In this document: positions 9,769 to 18,915 of the stretch, in pieces
Layout of the letters: every line of letters starts with the position of its first letter
Numbering within the stretch: the first letter of the stretch is position 1
Source: Rhodoferax sp.
GTDB taxonomy: Bacteria; Pseudomonadota; Gammaproteobacteria; Burkholderiales; Burkholderiaceae_C
Length of the DNA stretch: 64,000 bases
Direction: 5' to 3'
Assembly: GCF_028714215.1 (NCBI RefSeq)
Contig: NZ_JAQTMS010000001.1
Coordinates: 65,010 to 129,009 of the forward strand
The notes under the pieces: generated by a model
Databases searched by the model: none
Seen by the model: only the letters and a program-made list of their open reading frames with translations
Told to the model about the DNA's origin: nothing
Made by a program: the position numbers and the translations under genes

Positions 9769-10650
9769 ATGGAAAAACGCGTTCAATTTCGCTCCCCCTG
9801 GTTACCCTGGCTGCTGCTGGCACCGCAGGTGCTGGTGATCGGCGTGTTTTTCTTCTGGCCGGCGGCCCAGGCGCTGCTGCAATCGTTCCAGGTGCAGGAT
9901 GCTTTTGGCATTTCGACAAAGTGGGTTGGCCTGGAAAATTTCAATCGCCTGTGGGCCGATGCCAGCTACCTCGCCTCCTTCAAGACGACGGCGCTGTTCT
10001 CCGTTCTGGTGGCCGTTTTAGGCATCGGACTGTCGCTGATACTGGCGATTTTTGCAGACCGCGTGGTCAAGGCCGCGATGTTCTACAAAACGCTATTGAT
10101 CGTGCCCTATGCGGTGGCACCGGCAGTGGCCGGCGTGCTCTGGATTTTCATGTTTTCACCGTCCCTGGGAGTGGTGTCCTACGCCTTGGGATACCTTGGC
10201 ATCAACTGGAACCACTTGCTCAACGAGGCGCACGGCATGACGCTGATCGTGATGGCCGCAGTCTGGAAGCAGATCTCCTACAACTTCCTGTTTTTTCTGG
10301 CCGGCCTGCAATCGATCCCGAAATCCCTGATCGAAGCCGCCGCCATCGACGGCGCCAAAGCCTGGCGCCGCTTCTGGACCATCCAGTTCCCCTTGTTGTC
10401 GCCGACCACCTTCTTCCTGCTGGTGATCAACATGGTGTACGCATTTTTCGACACCTTTGCCATTGTCGACGCCACCACCCACGGCGGCCCGGGGCAGGCC
10501 ACCTCGATTCTGGTTTACAAGGTCTATTACGACGGTTTCAAGGCGATGGACCTGGGCGGCTCGGCGGCCCAGTCGGTGGTCTTGATGACCATCGTGATTG
10601 CGCTGACCGTGGTGCAGTTCCGCTTTGTCGAGAAAAAGGTCAATTACTGA
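9769..10650 (+). CDS. ugpA: Glycerol-3-phosphate ABC transporter permease UgpA
   Basis: 293-residue inner-membrane permease with six predicted spans; the first is [19 protein letters not shown] (about 18-36). The EAA loop contains [20 protein letters not shown] (about 191-210), which docks with the ATPase. It pairs with UgpE to import glycerol-3-phosphate. No strong ribosome site precedes the ATG; the upstream sequence is CAACAAGAAA. Confidence 0.92.
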   Translation: MEKRVQFRSPWLPWLLLAPQVLVIGVFFFWPAAQALLQSFQVQDAFGISTKWVGLENFNRLWADASYLASFKTTALFSVLVAVLGIGLSLILAIFADRVVKAAMFYKTLLIVPYAVAPAVAGVLWIFMFSPSLGVVSYALGYLGINWNHLLNEAHGMTLIVMAAVWKQISYNFLFFLAGLQSIPKSLIEAAAIDGAKAWRRFWTIQFPLLSPTTFFLLVINMVYAFFDTFAIVDATTHGGPGQATSILVYKVYYDGFKAMDLGGSAAQSVVLMTIVIALTVVQFRFVEKKVNY

Positions 10651-10676
10651 TGATGCCCCCACGCTTGCCACAATGT

Positions 10677-10739
10677 GTGCTGCGCTGCCCCCCGAGGGGG
10701 CCGTGCCTTGCTTGGGGCGGCCCGGCGCTGCGGCGGCAC
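10677..10739. repeat. Palindromic spacer repeat, copy B
   Basis: Contains CTGCCCCCCGAGGGGG and GCTTGGGGCGGCCCGGCGC. The core matches the reverse complement of 3951-3995. It fills most of the ugpA-ugpE gap. Confidence 0.65.
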
Positions 10740-10755
10740 TTTGACAACTTACATC

Positions 10756-11607
10756 ATGGTTGAACGCAGTCCTTTCTTAACTTTTCTCTCCCACGCGGTG
10801 ATGCTGCTGGGCGTCCTGATTGTCGCTTTCCCCCTGTACCTGGCGTTTGTCGCCTCGACCCACACGGCGCAGGAAATTGTGCAGGCCCCGATGCCCCTGC
10901 TGCCCGGCAGCCATTTCTGGGAAACCTACCGCAAGGCCTTGCTGGGTGGCGGCGCCGGCGCCGGTTCCACGGCACCGGTGGCGCACATGATGTGGGTCAG
11001 CCTGATGACCGCGCTGATCATCACCTTCGGCAAAATCGCGATCTCCCTGCTGTCGGCTTTTGCCATCGTCTATTTCCGCTTTCCGTTCAAGGGTTTTTTC
11101 TTCTGGGCGATTTTCGTCACCTTGATGCTGCCGGTGGAAGTGCGCATAGGCCCCACCTACAAAGTGGTCGCCGACCTGGGCATGCTCAACACCTACGCCG
11201 GCTTGACCATTCCGCTGATCGCCTCGGCCACGGCAACTTTTTTGTTCCGCCAGTTTTTCATGTCGGTGCCGGACGAACTGACCGAGGCAGCGCGCATGGA
11301 TGGCGCCGGTCCGATGCGTTTTTTCATTGACATTCTGGTGCCGCTGTCCAAGACCTCCATTGCCGCGCTGTTTGTGATCCAGTTCATCTACGGCTGGAAC
11401 CAGTACCTGTGGCCCCTGCTGGCCACCACTTCGGAAGCGATGTACCCGGTGGTGGTGGGCATCAAGATGATGGTCGCCGGCGGCGATTCGCAAAACGAGT
11501 GGAACGTGGTCATGGCCACCGCCCTGCTGGCCATGCTGCCGCCCGCCACGGTGGTCATACTGATGCAAAAATGGTTTGTCAAAGGGCTGGTGGACACGGA
11601 GAAATAA
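10756..11607 (+). CDS. ugpE: Glycerol-3-phosphate ABC transporter permease UgpE
   Basis: 283-residue permease, the second membrane subunit of the Ugp importer. The first span is AVMLLGVLIVAFPLYLAFVA. The EAA loop has TEAARMDGAGPMRFFIDILVP. The C-terminus KWFVKGLVDTEK is typical of MalG/UgpE-like proteins. The ATG at 10756 was chosen because upstream in-frame sequence (from 10675) consists of the spacer repeat and encodes a Gly/Arg/Ala-rich tail unlike the family. Confidence 0.92.
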   Translation: MVERSPFLTFLSHAVMLLGVLIVAFPLYLAFVASTHTAQEIVQAPMPLLPGSHFWETYRKALLGGGAGAGSTAPVAHMMWVSLMTALIITFGKIAISLLSAFAIVYFRFPFKGFFFWAIFVTLMLPVEVRIGPTYKVVADLGMLNTYAGLTIPLIASATATFLFRQFFMSVPDELTEAARMDGAGPMRFFIDILVPLSKTSIAALFVIQFIYGWNQYLWPLLATTSEAMYPVVVGIKMMVAGGDSQNEWNVVMATALLAMLPPATVVILMQKWFVKGLVDTEK

Positions 11608-11664
11608 TATCTTTGCGGGACAGACCGAAGCGAAGCGGAGCTCTGTCCTCAACTGACTAAAAAC

Positions 11665-12744
11665 ATGGCCTCAATCACTTTAAAAAACGTCATCAAACGC
11701 TACGGCAGCGGCAAGACCGCCAACCAGGTCATCCACGGCGTCAGCGCCGATATTCTGGACGGCGAGTTCGTGGTCATCGTCGGCCCCTCGGGCTGCGGCA
11801 AATCGACCCTGCTGCGCATGGTGGCCGGGCTGGAAGAGATCAGCAGCGGCCAGATTTCGATTGGCGAGCGCGTCGTCAATGACCTGGAACCGTCCGAGCG
11901 CGACATTGCCATGGTGTTCCAGAACTACGCCCTGTACCCGCACATGAGCGTGTTCGACAACATGGCCTACGGCCTCAAGATCGCCAAAGTGCCGGCAGAC
12001 GAAATCAAGGCGCGCGTCGACAAGGCCGCCAAAATCCTTGAAATCGGCTCGTTCCTGGCCCGCAAACCGCGCGAACTCTCGGGCGGCCAACGGCAACGGG
12101 TGGCGATGGGCCGCGCCATCGTGCGCCAGCCCAAGGTCTTTCTGTTTGACGAACCGCTGTCCAATCTGGATGCCAAGCTGCGCGCCCAGACCCGCCTGGA
12201 GATTCAGAAACTGCACCGCGAACTGGGTATCACATCCCTTTTTGTGACGCACGATCAGGTCGAGGCCATGACGCTGGCGCAGCGCATGCTGGTCATGAAC
12301 GGCGGCGTGATGGAGCAGTTCGGCACGCCCGAGGAGGTGTACACCCGCCCGGCCACCACTTTTGTCGCCAGCTTCATCGGCTCGCCGCCCATGAATCTGC
12401 TCAAGAATGCCCCGGACGGCCGACCCGGCACCATCACCGGCATCCGTCCCGAACACCTGGACATCGGCCCCAGCGGCTGGGCGCTGCAAGTCGACGCGGT
12501 CGAAATGCTGGGCGCCGAGCGCCTGGTCTATGGCCGCTGGAGCCACGGCAGCGGCGACGAGGTGGTGATCCTGCGCACCGAGGAAGGGCACGCCGTGCCG
12601 GCCGTCGGCAGCACCATCCACGTCACCCCGCGCGCCGACAAGGTTCACTACTTCGACGCCGCCAGCGGCAAGCGCCTGACGACCAATGACTGTCATCCCG
12701 GACCCGATCCGGGATCCATGGATTGCGGGGCGGACCCGCAATGA
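11665..12744 (+). CDS. ugpC: Glycerol-3-phosphate ABC transporter ATPase UgpC
   Basis: 359-residue CUT1 ATPase. Walker [10 protein letters not shown] (about 40-48), Q-loop VFQNYALYP, signature [14 protein letters not shown], Walker [13 protein letters not shown], switch His in [13 protein letters not shown]-terminal TOBE/regulatory region ([12 protein letters not shown]) follows. The last ~17 residues ([18 protein letters not shown]) are encoded by REP-like repeat copy 2, so the native C-terminus was probably replaced or extended by the element. Its TGA overlaps the ugpQ ATG. Confidence 0.93.
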   Translation: MASITLKNVIKRYGSGKTANQVIHGVSADILDGEFVVIVGPSGCGKSTLLRMVAGLEEISSGQISIGERVVNDLEPSERDIAMVFQNYALYPHMSVFDNMAYGLKIAKVPADEIKARVDKAAKILEIGSFLARKPRELSGGQRQRVAMGRAIVRQPKVFLFDEPLSNLDAKLRAQTRLEIQKLHRELGITSLFVTHDQVEAMTLAQRMLVMNGGVMEQFGTPEEVYTRPATTFVASFIGSPPMNLLKNAPDGRPGTITGIRPEHLDIGPSGWALQVDAVEMLGAERLVYGRWSHGSGDEVVILRTEEGHAVPAVGSTIHVTPRADKVHYFDAASGKRLTTNDCHPGPDPGSMDCGADPQ

Positions 12745-12746
12745 CA
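12691..12746. repeat. REP-like palindromic repeat, copy 2 (coding)
   Basis: TGTCATCCCGG (12691) to CGCAATGACA (12746), sharing GGGATCCATGGATTGCGG with copy 1. It encodes the tail of UgpC and supplies the ATG of ugpQ. Confidence 0.85.
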
Positions 12747-13508
12747 CTGCCCTCTTGGCCCTACCCGCGCTGGATCGCGCACCGGGGCGCCGGCAAACTG
12801 GCGCCCGAAAATACCCTGGCGGCATTCCGGCTGGGCGCCAGTCATGGCTACCGCATGTTCGAATGCGATGTCAAACTGAGCGCCGACGGCGTTCCCTTTT
12901 TGCTGCACGATGCCAGTCTGCAACGCACCACCAACGGAGTCGAAAAGCTCGCTGCCGGGGCCAGCGCGGTGGCCGGCGAGCAAGCCTGGAGCCTGCTGTC
13001 GCAGCTCGATGCCGGCAGCTGGCATTCCCCGGCCTTTGCCGGGGAGCCGCTGCCCAGTTTCGAAAACATCGCCCGCTACTGCCTGCACAACGGTTACTTC
13101 CTGAACATCGAAATCAAACCGACACCGGGACTGGCCAGCCAGACCGGCGAAGTGGTGGCGCAACATGCGGCCTGGCTCTGGCAAGACTCCGCGGTGCCGC
13201 CCCTGCTGACCTCCTTCAAACCGCCGGCGCTGGAAGCGGCTCGCAATGCACAGCCGGAGCTCCCGCGCGGCCTGCTGCTGGACTCCCTGTGGCCCGGCTG
13301 GCTGGAGACGGCAGTGGCGCTGGAATGCTTGGCCATCGTCTGCGATCAGAAGTTGTGGGATCCGACCAGTGTGGCCCAGGCGAAGGACGCCCATTTGCGC
13401 TGTCTGAGTTACACGGTGAATGAGGAGGCGGGCGTTCAGCGCCTGCTGGCCCTAGGCACCGACGGCATCATCACCGACCGGGTGGACCTGTTTTCGCCGC
13501 AGCGCTAG
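12741..13508 (+). CDS. ugpQ: Cytoplasmic glycerophosphodiester phosphodiesterase UgpQ
   Basis: 255-residue GDPD-family enzyme without a signal peptide, hydrolysing glycerophosphodiesters brought in by Ugp to glycerol-3-phosphate and an alcohol. The N-terminal active-site segment is [19 protein letters not shown] (HRG...PENT, acid-base His and metal ligands), followed by [18 protein letters not shown] (ExD...HD). The C-terminus has the family motif [13 protein letters not shown]. The start at 12741 gives an ATGA overlap with ugpC; the ATG lies in a repeat element, so the ribosome site is supplied by that element. Confidence 0.92.
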   Translation: MTLPSWPYPRWIAHRGAGKLAPENTLAAFRLGASHGYRMFECDVKLSADGVPFLLHDASLQRTTNGVEKLAAGASAVAGEQAWSLLSQLDAGSWHSPAFAGEPLPSFENIARYCLHNGYFLNIEIKPTPGLASQTGEVVAQHAAWLWQDSAVPPLLTSFKPPALEAARNAQPELPRGLLLDSLWPGWLETAVALECLAIVCDQKLWDPTSVAQAKDAHLRCLSYTVNEEAGVQRLLALGTDGIITDRVDLFSPQR

Positions 13509-13523
13509 CAGCCAGTCGGGCCG

Positions 13524-13802
13524 CTAGGCGCGCCAGCCGCGCCGCAGCAACCACTGACTGGTGGCGCCAACCAGCACCATGCCGGCGTAAGTGACCATCT
13601 TGCCGTCATGGCCAAAAAACCACAGGCCCAATAGCAGCACCAGTGCATTGGCTCCGAAATTGACCGCGGTCTGGGTCCAGAAGGTGGGAGCGGCAGCCTT
13701 TTTTTTCATCACCAAGCGGGCGCCCAAGGGCAGCAGCAGCGCCAGCCAGAAGGCCGGCGCCAGGAAGTTCAGCCCATGGTTCAGGAAAGCAAGCAAGCCC
13801 AT
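13524..13802 (-). CDS. Small hypothetical inner-membrane protein
   Basis: 92 residues from ATG 13802 (a TTG at 13811 is an alternative). Three likely membrane segments: LLAFLNHGLNFLAPAFWLAL, a middle span FGANALVLLLGLWFF, and a weaker YAGMVLVGATSQWLL, with positively charged loops (VMKKKAA, RRGWRA). It converges with ugpQ and diverges from hemA. The family is not recognised with certainty and no function is proposed. Confidence 0.65.
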   Translation of the reverse strand: MGLLAFLNHGLNFLAPAFWLALLLPLGARLVMKKKAAAPTFWTQTAVNFGANALVLLLGLWFFGHDGKMVTYAGMVLVGATSQWLLRRGWRA

Positions 13803-13850
13803 CAATGGCAATAGAAAAGTTTCTGGTTCTTAATCGACACAAGCTGATTT

Positions 13851-13856
13851 TATAAT
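13851..13856 (+). promoter_or_regulatory. hemA -10 hexamer; leaderless start predicted
   Basis: A perfect TATAAT ends 6 nt before the hemA ATG (13863), placing the expected transcription start at or within 1-2 nt of the ATG. A weak -35 candidate TTCTTA lies at 13827-13832 (18-nt spacer). No Shine-Dalgarno sequence precedes the ATG, which agrees with a leaderless mRNA. Confidence 0.6.
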
Positions 13857-13862
13857 CGCAGC

Positions 13863-15122
13863 ATGGCAGTCTGGGCTTTAGGTATTAATCACACGACCGC
13901 GCCGCTCGATCTGCGCGGTCGCTTTGCGTTCGCCATCGATCAGGTGGAACCCACCCTGCGGGCCTTGCGCGATTCGCTTTCGCGCCAACCCGAGGCGGCC
14001 CTGATCTCCACCTGCAACCGCACCGAGATCTACTGCGCCGGCGAAAAACCGCAACTGGAACACACGCTGGACTGGCTGGCCCAGAGCGGCGGCGTCTCCA
14101 GCAGCCTGCTGCGGGCGCACGCCTACACCATGGAAGACAGCCTGGCGGCGCGCCACGCTTTCCGGGTTGCCAGCGGGCTCGACTCGATGGTGCTGGGCGA
14201 GCCGCAAATCCTGGGCCAGATCAAGGACGCGGTGCGCGCCGCCGAGGCTGCCGGCGCTCTGGGTACCACCCTCAGCCAGCTGTTCCAGCGCTCGTTCGCG
14301 GTCGCCAAGGAAGTGCGCACCTCGACCGAAATCGGCGCCCATTCGATCAGCATGGCCGCCGCCGCGGTGCGCCTGGCGGGCCAGTTGTTCGAGGACATGG
14401 GCCAGGTCAAAATCCTGTTCGTCGGTGCCGGCGAGATGATAGAACTGTGCGCCACCCACTTTGCCGCCAAAAACCCGAAGAGCCTGGCGATCGCCAACCG
14501 CACGCTGGAACGCGGCGAAAAGCTGGCCAGCCGCTTTGGCGGCGAAGTGATGCGTCTGGGCGACCTGCCGGACCGGCTGCACGAGTTCGACGCGGTCGTC
14601 AGCTGCACCGCCAGCACGCTGCCCATCATCGGCCTGGGCGCCGTCGAGCGCGCCTTGAAGCGGCGCAAGCACCGCCCCATGTTCATGGTCGACCTGGCGG
14701 TGCCGCGCGACATCGAGATCGAGGTCAAGGCGCTGGAAGACATCTACCTGTACACCGTGGACGACTTGGCCGGCGTCGTGCAAACGGCGCAGGCCAGCCG
14801 GCAAGCGGCGGTGGCGCAGGCCGAGGCGATTGTCGACGCCGGTGTGCAGAGCTTCATGCACTGGGTCGACCAGCGCGGCTCGGTACCCTTGATCCAGCAA
14901 CTCAACGCCCAGGCCGACGAATGGCGCGCCGCCGAAATCGGCCGTGCCCGCAAGCTGCTGGCCAAGGGCGAGGACGTGGAAGCCGTGCTGGAAGCGCTCT
15001 CCAAGGGGCTGACGCAAAAGATGCTGCACGGCGCCATGGCCGAGTTGCGGGCCGGCGACACCGAGGCGCGCGAACGCGCCAGTTCGGCCATTCAGCACTT
15101 CTTCCTGCGCAAGGAACGTTAG
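13863..15122 (+). CDS. hemA: Glutamyl-tRNA reductase
   Basis: 419-residue enzyme reducing glutamyl-tRNA(Glu) to glutamate-1-semialdehyde with NADPH, the first step of C5 tetrapyrrole synthesis in the cytoplasm. Catalytic Cys51 lies in [10 protein letters not shown]; the tRNA/substrate region [17 protein letters not shown] follows at about 103-119; the NADPH Rossmann motif [10 protein letters not shown] is at about 182. The C-terminal dimerisation helix region ends at residue 419. The canonical N-terminus ([14 protein letters not shown]) supports the start despite the lack of a ribosome site. Head of hemA-prfA-prmC, an order common in proteobacteria. Confidence 0.97.
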   Translation: MAVWALGINHTTAPLDLRGRFAFAIDQVEPTLRALRDSLSRQPEAALISTCNRTEIYCAGEKPQLEHTLDWLAQSGGVSSSLLRAHAYTMEDSLAARHAFRVASGLDSMVLGEPQILGQIKDAVRAAEAAGALGTTLSQLFQRSFAVAKEVRTSTEIGAHSISMAAAAVRLAGQLFEDMGQVKILFVGAGEMIELCATHFAAKNPKSLAIANRTLERGEKLASRFGGEVMRLGDLPDRLHEFDAVVSCTASTLPIIGLGAVERALKRRKHRPMFMVDLAVPRDIEIEVKALEDIYLYTVDDLAGVVQTAQASRQAAVAQAEAIVDAGVQSFMHWVDQRGSVPLIQQLNAQADEWRAAEIGRARKLLAKGEDVEAVLEALSKGLTQKMLHGAMAELRAGDTEARERASSAIQHFFLRKER

Positions 15123-15201
15123 CTGTCATGGCGGCCCCGGATCAGGTCCGGGGTTTCAGCACCCGCAATCCATGGATCCCGGATCGAGTCCGGGATGACA
15201 G
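15123..15201. repeat. REP-like palindromic repeat, copy 3 (inverted)
   Basis: Ends CTGTCAT (15123) and ATGACAG (15201) with CCGCAATCCATGGATCCC inside, opposite orientation to copies 1 and 2. It fills the space between the hemA stop and prfA. Confidence 0.85.
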
Positions 15202-15239
15202 CCAATAAACCTCCCTTTGCCCACCCATTCCCCCTGCTC

Positions 15240-16340
15240 ATGAAACCCTTTCTCCGCCAACAACTCGCACGCTACGCCGACCGCCTGGGCGAGCTTGAAT
15301 TTCTGCTCTCGCGCGAAGACATCATGAAGGACATGAAGCAGTTTTTGCTGCTCTCGCGCGAGCACACCGAGGTCTCTGCCGTGGCCAGCCGCTGGGCCCG
15401 CTACCGCCAGCGCGAGGCCGATCTGGCGGCGGCGCAGGAACTGCTGGCGGCCTCTGCCGATGACGCCGACATGTCCGCGATGGCGCAGGAAGAAATCGAC
15501 AGCGCCAATGCAGAGATCGAGCAACTGGAAAACGAATTGCAGCGCATGCTGCTGCCCAAGGACCCGGACGACGCGCGCCCCGCCTTTGTCGAAATCCGCG
15601 CCGGTACCGGCGGCGACGAGTCGGCCCTGTTCGCCGCTGACCTGCTGCGCATGTACAGCCGCTATGCCGACCGCCGCGGCTGGAAGACCGAAATCGTCAG
15701 CGAATCGCCCAGCGAGCTGGGCGGCTACAAGGAAGTGGTGATCCGGATCGAAGGCGACGCTGTCTACGGCGCGCTCAAATTCGAGTCCGGCGGCCACCGC
15801 GTGCAACGCGTGCCGGCCACCGAAACGCAGGGCCGCATCCACACCAGCGCCTGCACGGTGGCGGTGCTGGCCGAACAGGACGAGGCGCAAGCGATCCAGA
15901 TCAACCCGGCCGATCTGCGCATAGACACTTACCGCGCCAGCGGTGCCGGCGGCCAGCACATCAACAAGACCGACTCGGCGGTGCGCATCACGCACTTGCC
16001 GACCGGCATCGTGGCCGAATGCCAGGATGGCCGCAGCCAGCACAGCAACAAGGCGCAGGCGCTGAAAGTGCTGACCGCCCGCATCCATGAAAAAGACCGC
16101 AGCGAGCGCGCCGCCAAGGACGCCGCCGAGCGCAAGAGCCTGGTCGGCAGCGGCGACCGCAGCGACCGCATCCGCACCTACAACTTCCCGCAGGGGCGGC
16201 TGACCGACCACCGCATCAACCTCACGCTGTACAAGCTGCTGGGCATCATGGAAGGCGATCTCGACGACGTGGTGCAAGCCCTGCAAGCCTTTGAAGCGGC
16301 ACAGCAGTTGGCGGCACTGGAAGTGGGCCCCGGCGCTTGA
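15240..16340 (+). CDS. prfA: Peptide chain release factor 1
   Basis: 366-residue RF1, terminating translation at UAA/UAG. Codon-recognition PxT motif is PAT at 192-194; the GGQ motif is at 237-239 in [17 protein letters not shown]. The start at 15240 ([12 protein letters not shown]) gives the canonical N-terminus; an in-frame ATG at 15195 lies inside the REP-like repeat and is rejected. Followed by prmC, whose product methylates the GGQ glutamine, with a short overlap. Confidence 0.97.
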   Translation: MKPFLRQQLARYADRLGELEFLLSREDIMKDMKQFLLLSREHTEVSAVASRWARYRQREADLAAAQELLAASADDADMSAMAQEEIDSANAEIEQLENELQRMLLPKDPDDARPAFVEIRAGTGGDESALFAADLLRMYSRYADRRGWKTEIVSESPSELGGYKEVVIRIEGDAVYGALKFESGGHRVQRVPATETQGRIHTSACTVAVLAEQDEAQAIQINPADLRIDTYRASGAGGQHINKTDSAVRITHLPTGIVAECQDGRSQHSNKAQALKVLTARIHEKDRSERAAKDAAERKSLVGSGDRSDRIRTYNFPQGRLTDHRINLTLYKLLGIMEGDLDDVVQALQAFEAAQQLAALEVGPGA

Positions 16341-17179
16341 CCGTGGCAACGCTCGCGCAAGCCCTGCTACAGGCTCAGTCGCTGGGCCTGGACCGGCTCG
16401 ATGCGCAACTGCTGTTGCTGCACGCGCTGGGCAAACGGGCCACCCGGCGCGCCTGGTTGCTGGCCCATGACACCGACGAACTGCCGGCCAACGCGCAGGC
16501 CTGTTTCGACGCCTTCGTGCAGCGCCGCGCCGACAACGAGCCGCTGGCCTACCTCACCGGCCACAAGGAATTTTTTGGTCTGGACCTGCGGGTGGATGGG
16601 CGCGTGCTGGTGCCCCGGCCCGATACCGAAACACTGGTCGAATGGGCACTGGAGGTACTGGCGCAGACAACGGCCGGGAGCGATCCCGTCGCCGTGCTGG
16701 ACCTGGGCACCGGCAGCGGCGCCATTGCCCTGGCGCTCAAGGCGACGCGGCCCGCGCTGGCGGTCAGCGCAACCGACGCCAGCGCCGATGCATTGGCGGT
16801 GGCGCGGGCCAACGCCCAGCGCCTCAATCTCGAAGTGCAGTTTGCGCAGGGCTCATGGCTGGACGGCGTAACAGGCCGCTATCACGCCATTGTCTCCAAC
16901 CCGCCCTATGTGGCGGCGCAGGACCGGCACCTGGAAGCCCTCCGGCACGAGCCCCAGCAGGCGCTGACTTCAGGGGTCGACGGGCTGGACGATCTTCGCC
17001 ACATCATCAATCAGGCGCCGACGCATTTGCACGCGGCCGGCTGGCTGCTGCTGGAACATGGCCATGACCAGGCGGAGGCCGTGCGGGAGCTACTGCGGCA
17101 GGTCGGCTTTGTCAACGTCCAGTCCAGACGCGACCTGAGCGGCATCGAACGTTGCAGCGGCGGGCAGTACCGGTATTGA
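16337..17179 (+). CDS. prmC: Release-factor glutamine N5-methyltransferase
   Basis: 280-residue class I SAM methyltransferase that methylates the GGQ glutamine of RF1/RF2. SAM motif I is [15 protein letters not shown] (about 120-134), the substrate motif NPPY is at 188-191, and the N-terminal helical domain contains [14 protein letters not shown]. The start is TTG at 16337, overlapping the prfA stop, or GTG at 16343; neither has a clear ribosome site, suggesting translational coupling. The 130 bp after the stop contains nothing recognisable. Confidence 0.94.
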   Translation: MTVATLAQALLQAQSLGLDRLDAQLLLLHALGKRATRRAWLLAHDTDELPANAQACFDAFVQRRADNEPLAYLTGHKEFFGLDLRVDGRVLVPRPDTETLVEWALEVLAQTTAGSDPVAVLDLGTGSGAIALALKATRPALAVSATDASADALAVARANAQRLNLEVQFAQGSWLDGVTGRYHAIVSNPPYVAAQDRHLEALRHEPQQALTSGVDGLDDLRHIINQAPTHLHAAGWLLLEHGHDQAEAVRELLRQVGFVNVQSRRDLSGIERCSGGQYRY

Positions 17180-17309
17180 GAGAAGTGACCCCGGCTGTTT
17201 GAACAACATTCCCCGATTTATAAGTGGACTGCGGGCGGGTTGCCAAAGGTCGGCTATGCAGCCTGCGGAATCATCACTTGGCTTGCGTCCAGCCTATTGG
17301 GACAAGTTC

Positions 17310-18524
17310 TTAATCAAAGAAAACTTCTTTGAGCATGTCCATGCACTGTTGAATGGCTGCCACCACATGCGGAATGGACTCTGCCACTTCGGCTTCACGC
17401 CGGATTACCAGCTCTGCGGTCAGTATCAGCCGCTGCACCCTGTCACGGGGATCGGGCACCTGGCATACCTTGGCAAAATCCAACAATCCTTGGCGAACCG
17501 CAAAGAATGACTTCTGCCCGCACAAATCCAATGCCAGTACATCCTCGGCAATGTAGGCCGTGGTGTTGACCACATCAAAGGTCGGTGCCAAGCGACAGTC
17601 GCTGCGGGTCGGGTCGGTGTAGAGAAGGCCAAAGTTTTTCAAATGCGCATCGCCATTTCCCACCACACAAGTCAGCGCCACCATATCGAAAAGTGCCTGC
17701 AAGGATGGGATGACGTGGGGGCCTGAGGCAAACGCCTCAACCAGCTTGGCCACATGGGTGTAACTGGTTTTGTATTTGTCGCGTGCTGAGAATCCGGCCA
17801 AAGCCGCCATGTCCTCAAACCCTATGGGGATGCCATCAGGCGTTCTGTCGAACCGCTGCATGACAAACAACTCTTTGTTGTTCGACAAATAGAACTCGGG
17901 TACCACCAAACCCGATTCCTTGGCAATGCTCATGCAGAGAAACTCGTTTGCTGCCAGGCCGGGATATTCCTGGCGACCACTTTTGACGATCAAATCCGGC
18001 GTTCGCACCGTTGCCTTGGAATGGGCCGGCTCCATCACCTGGGGCGCCATGGCCTGCGGCACCAACACCTTGGGCTGCACGCCAGAAATGCCGGTGCGAT
18101 AGATGTACTTGTCCACCAGTTCGGCAAATAGACTCTCGGTGCCGTCCCAGGCCAGTATTTCACTCAGCCGCTCGCCTTTGCCCTGCTCACCCGCCAAAGG
18201 GTTTACGAAATTTGACTGCACGGCCACGCGGCCAATAGGCGACTGCCCGCCTGACAGGGCTAGCAGCAGCATGGGTTCCAGAGGGATGATTTTGGCCAAG
18301 CGGTTTTGCAACTCTTCCAGCAAAAAACCTTCAGGCAGATTCATCTGAAAGATGGGGTGCAAAGCAGCTCGGGCATATTGCGCCTTGCGGACCGGCATGG
18401 TCAGGCTAACTGCTGCGTCGGCCGAGGCCGGGCCGTAGGCAAACAAGAACTGTCCCTGTTCCTGCGTCAACTCTCCCGCTTCGCCCTGAGGCGTGCTGAC
18501 GCGCAGATGAGTGGCATCGTTCAT
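17310..18524 (-). CDS. hipA: HipA-type serine/threonine kinase toxin
   Basis: 404-residue HipA family kinase. N-terminal coupling domain (FLFAYGPASADAAVSLTMP), glycine loop GISGVQPK at 145-152, catalytic GNGDAHLKN at 289-297 (Asp292, Asn297) and metal-binding FDVVN at 316-320. E. coli HipA phosphorylates glutamyl-tRNA synthetase and induces dormancy; the target here is not known. The ATG overlaps the antitoxin stop (ATGA). All catalytic residues appear intact, so the module may be active. Confidence 0.9.
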   Translation of the reverse strand: MNDATHLRVSTPQGEAGELTQEQGQFLFAYGPASADAAVSLTMPVRKAQYARAALHPIFQMNLPEGFLLEELQNRLAKIIPLEPMLLLALSGGQSPIGRVAVQSNFVNPLAGEQGKGERLSEILAWDGTESLFAELVDKYIYRTGISGVQPKVLVPQAMAPQVMEPAHSKATVRTPDLIVKSGRQEYPGLAANEFLCMSIAKESGLVVPEFYLSNNKELFVMQRFDRTPDGIPIGFEDMAALAGFSARDKYKTSYTHVAKLVEAFASGPHVIPSLQALFDMVALTCVVGNGDAHLKNFGLLYTDPTRSDCRLAPTFDVVNTTAYIAEDVLALDLCGQKSFFAVRQGLLDFAKVCQVPDPRDRVQRLILTAELVIRREAEVAESIPHVVAAIQQCMDMLKEVFFD

Positions 18525-18769
18525 TGAAAATCTTTCAGCTCATCCAGTGTCGGCCGGGTGCGTGGCAGCAGTGTCATTTCAGCACCCAATGCGCCTGCCA
18601 GTCTGGCGTGGCTCTCGATCGACACCGAACTGCGCCCCGCTTCAATGGCAATCACCTTTAAGCGCGTCACCCCCGCCAGACGCGCAAGCGCCTCTTGCGT
18701 CAGGCCGCGGTTGGTGCGCATGGCTTTGAAGGCTAAACCCAGCTTTTGCAAATGAAAGGATTGATCCAT
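18521..18769 (-). CDS. hipB: HipB-type HTH antitoxin
   Basis: 82-residue Xre-family DNA-binding protein; helix-turn-helix GLTQEALARLAGVTRLKVIA (about 23-42), then a short C-terminal tail (RTRPTLDELKDFQ). Expected to bind HipA and repress the hipBA promoter. Upstream is an AT-rich segment with palindromic sites (18769-18816). Confidence 0.88.
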   Translation of the reverse strand: MDQSFHLQKLGLAFKAMRTNRGLTQEALARLAGVTRLKVIAIEAGRSSVSIESHARLAGALGAEMTLLPRTRPTLDELKDFQ

Positions 18770-18816
18770 GTATCGATAATAATACTTTTAATTCGTTTTG
18801 TCTTGTAAACGATACA
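18769..18816. promoter_or_regulatory. Candidate HipB operator region
   Basis: TGTATCG (18769-18775) and CGATACA (18810-18816) form an inverted repeat around an AT-rich core. A nested GTAT-N8-ATAC lies at 18770-18785, a spacing like the E. coli TATCC-N8-GGATA hip operator. The first site overlaps the hipB start codon. Confidence 0.55.
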
Positions 18817-18872
18817 TTTTTGAGTGATCAGATCGCTGCGGGCAGGGCTGCGGTCATCACGCAAATCCAATT

Positions 18873-18898
18873 GAGACCTGACGCATAGCGCAGGTCTC
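18873..18898. terminator. Hairpin downstream of the first ABC/GH1 operon
   Basis: GAGACCTG/CAGGTCTC, 8-bp stem with a 10-nt loop, 18 nt past the stop of the minus-strand ATPase gene. No clear U-tract follows, so it may be a weak or Rho-assisted terminator. Confidence 0.4.
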
Positions 18899-18915
18899 GC
18901 GTCTGTTGCGATCAG

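Noticed and set aside
15195..15239. Upstream ATG start for prfA
   Set aside because: It lies in the REP-like repeat and adds residues absent from RF1; the 15240 start is canonical.
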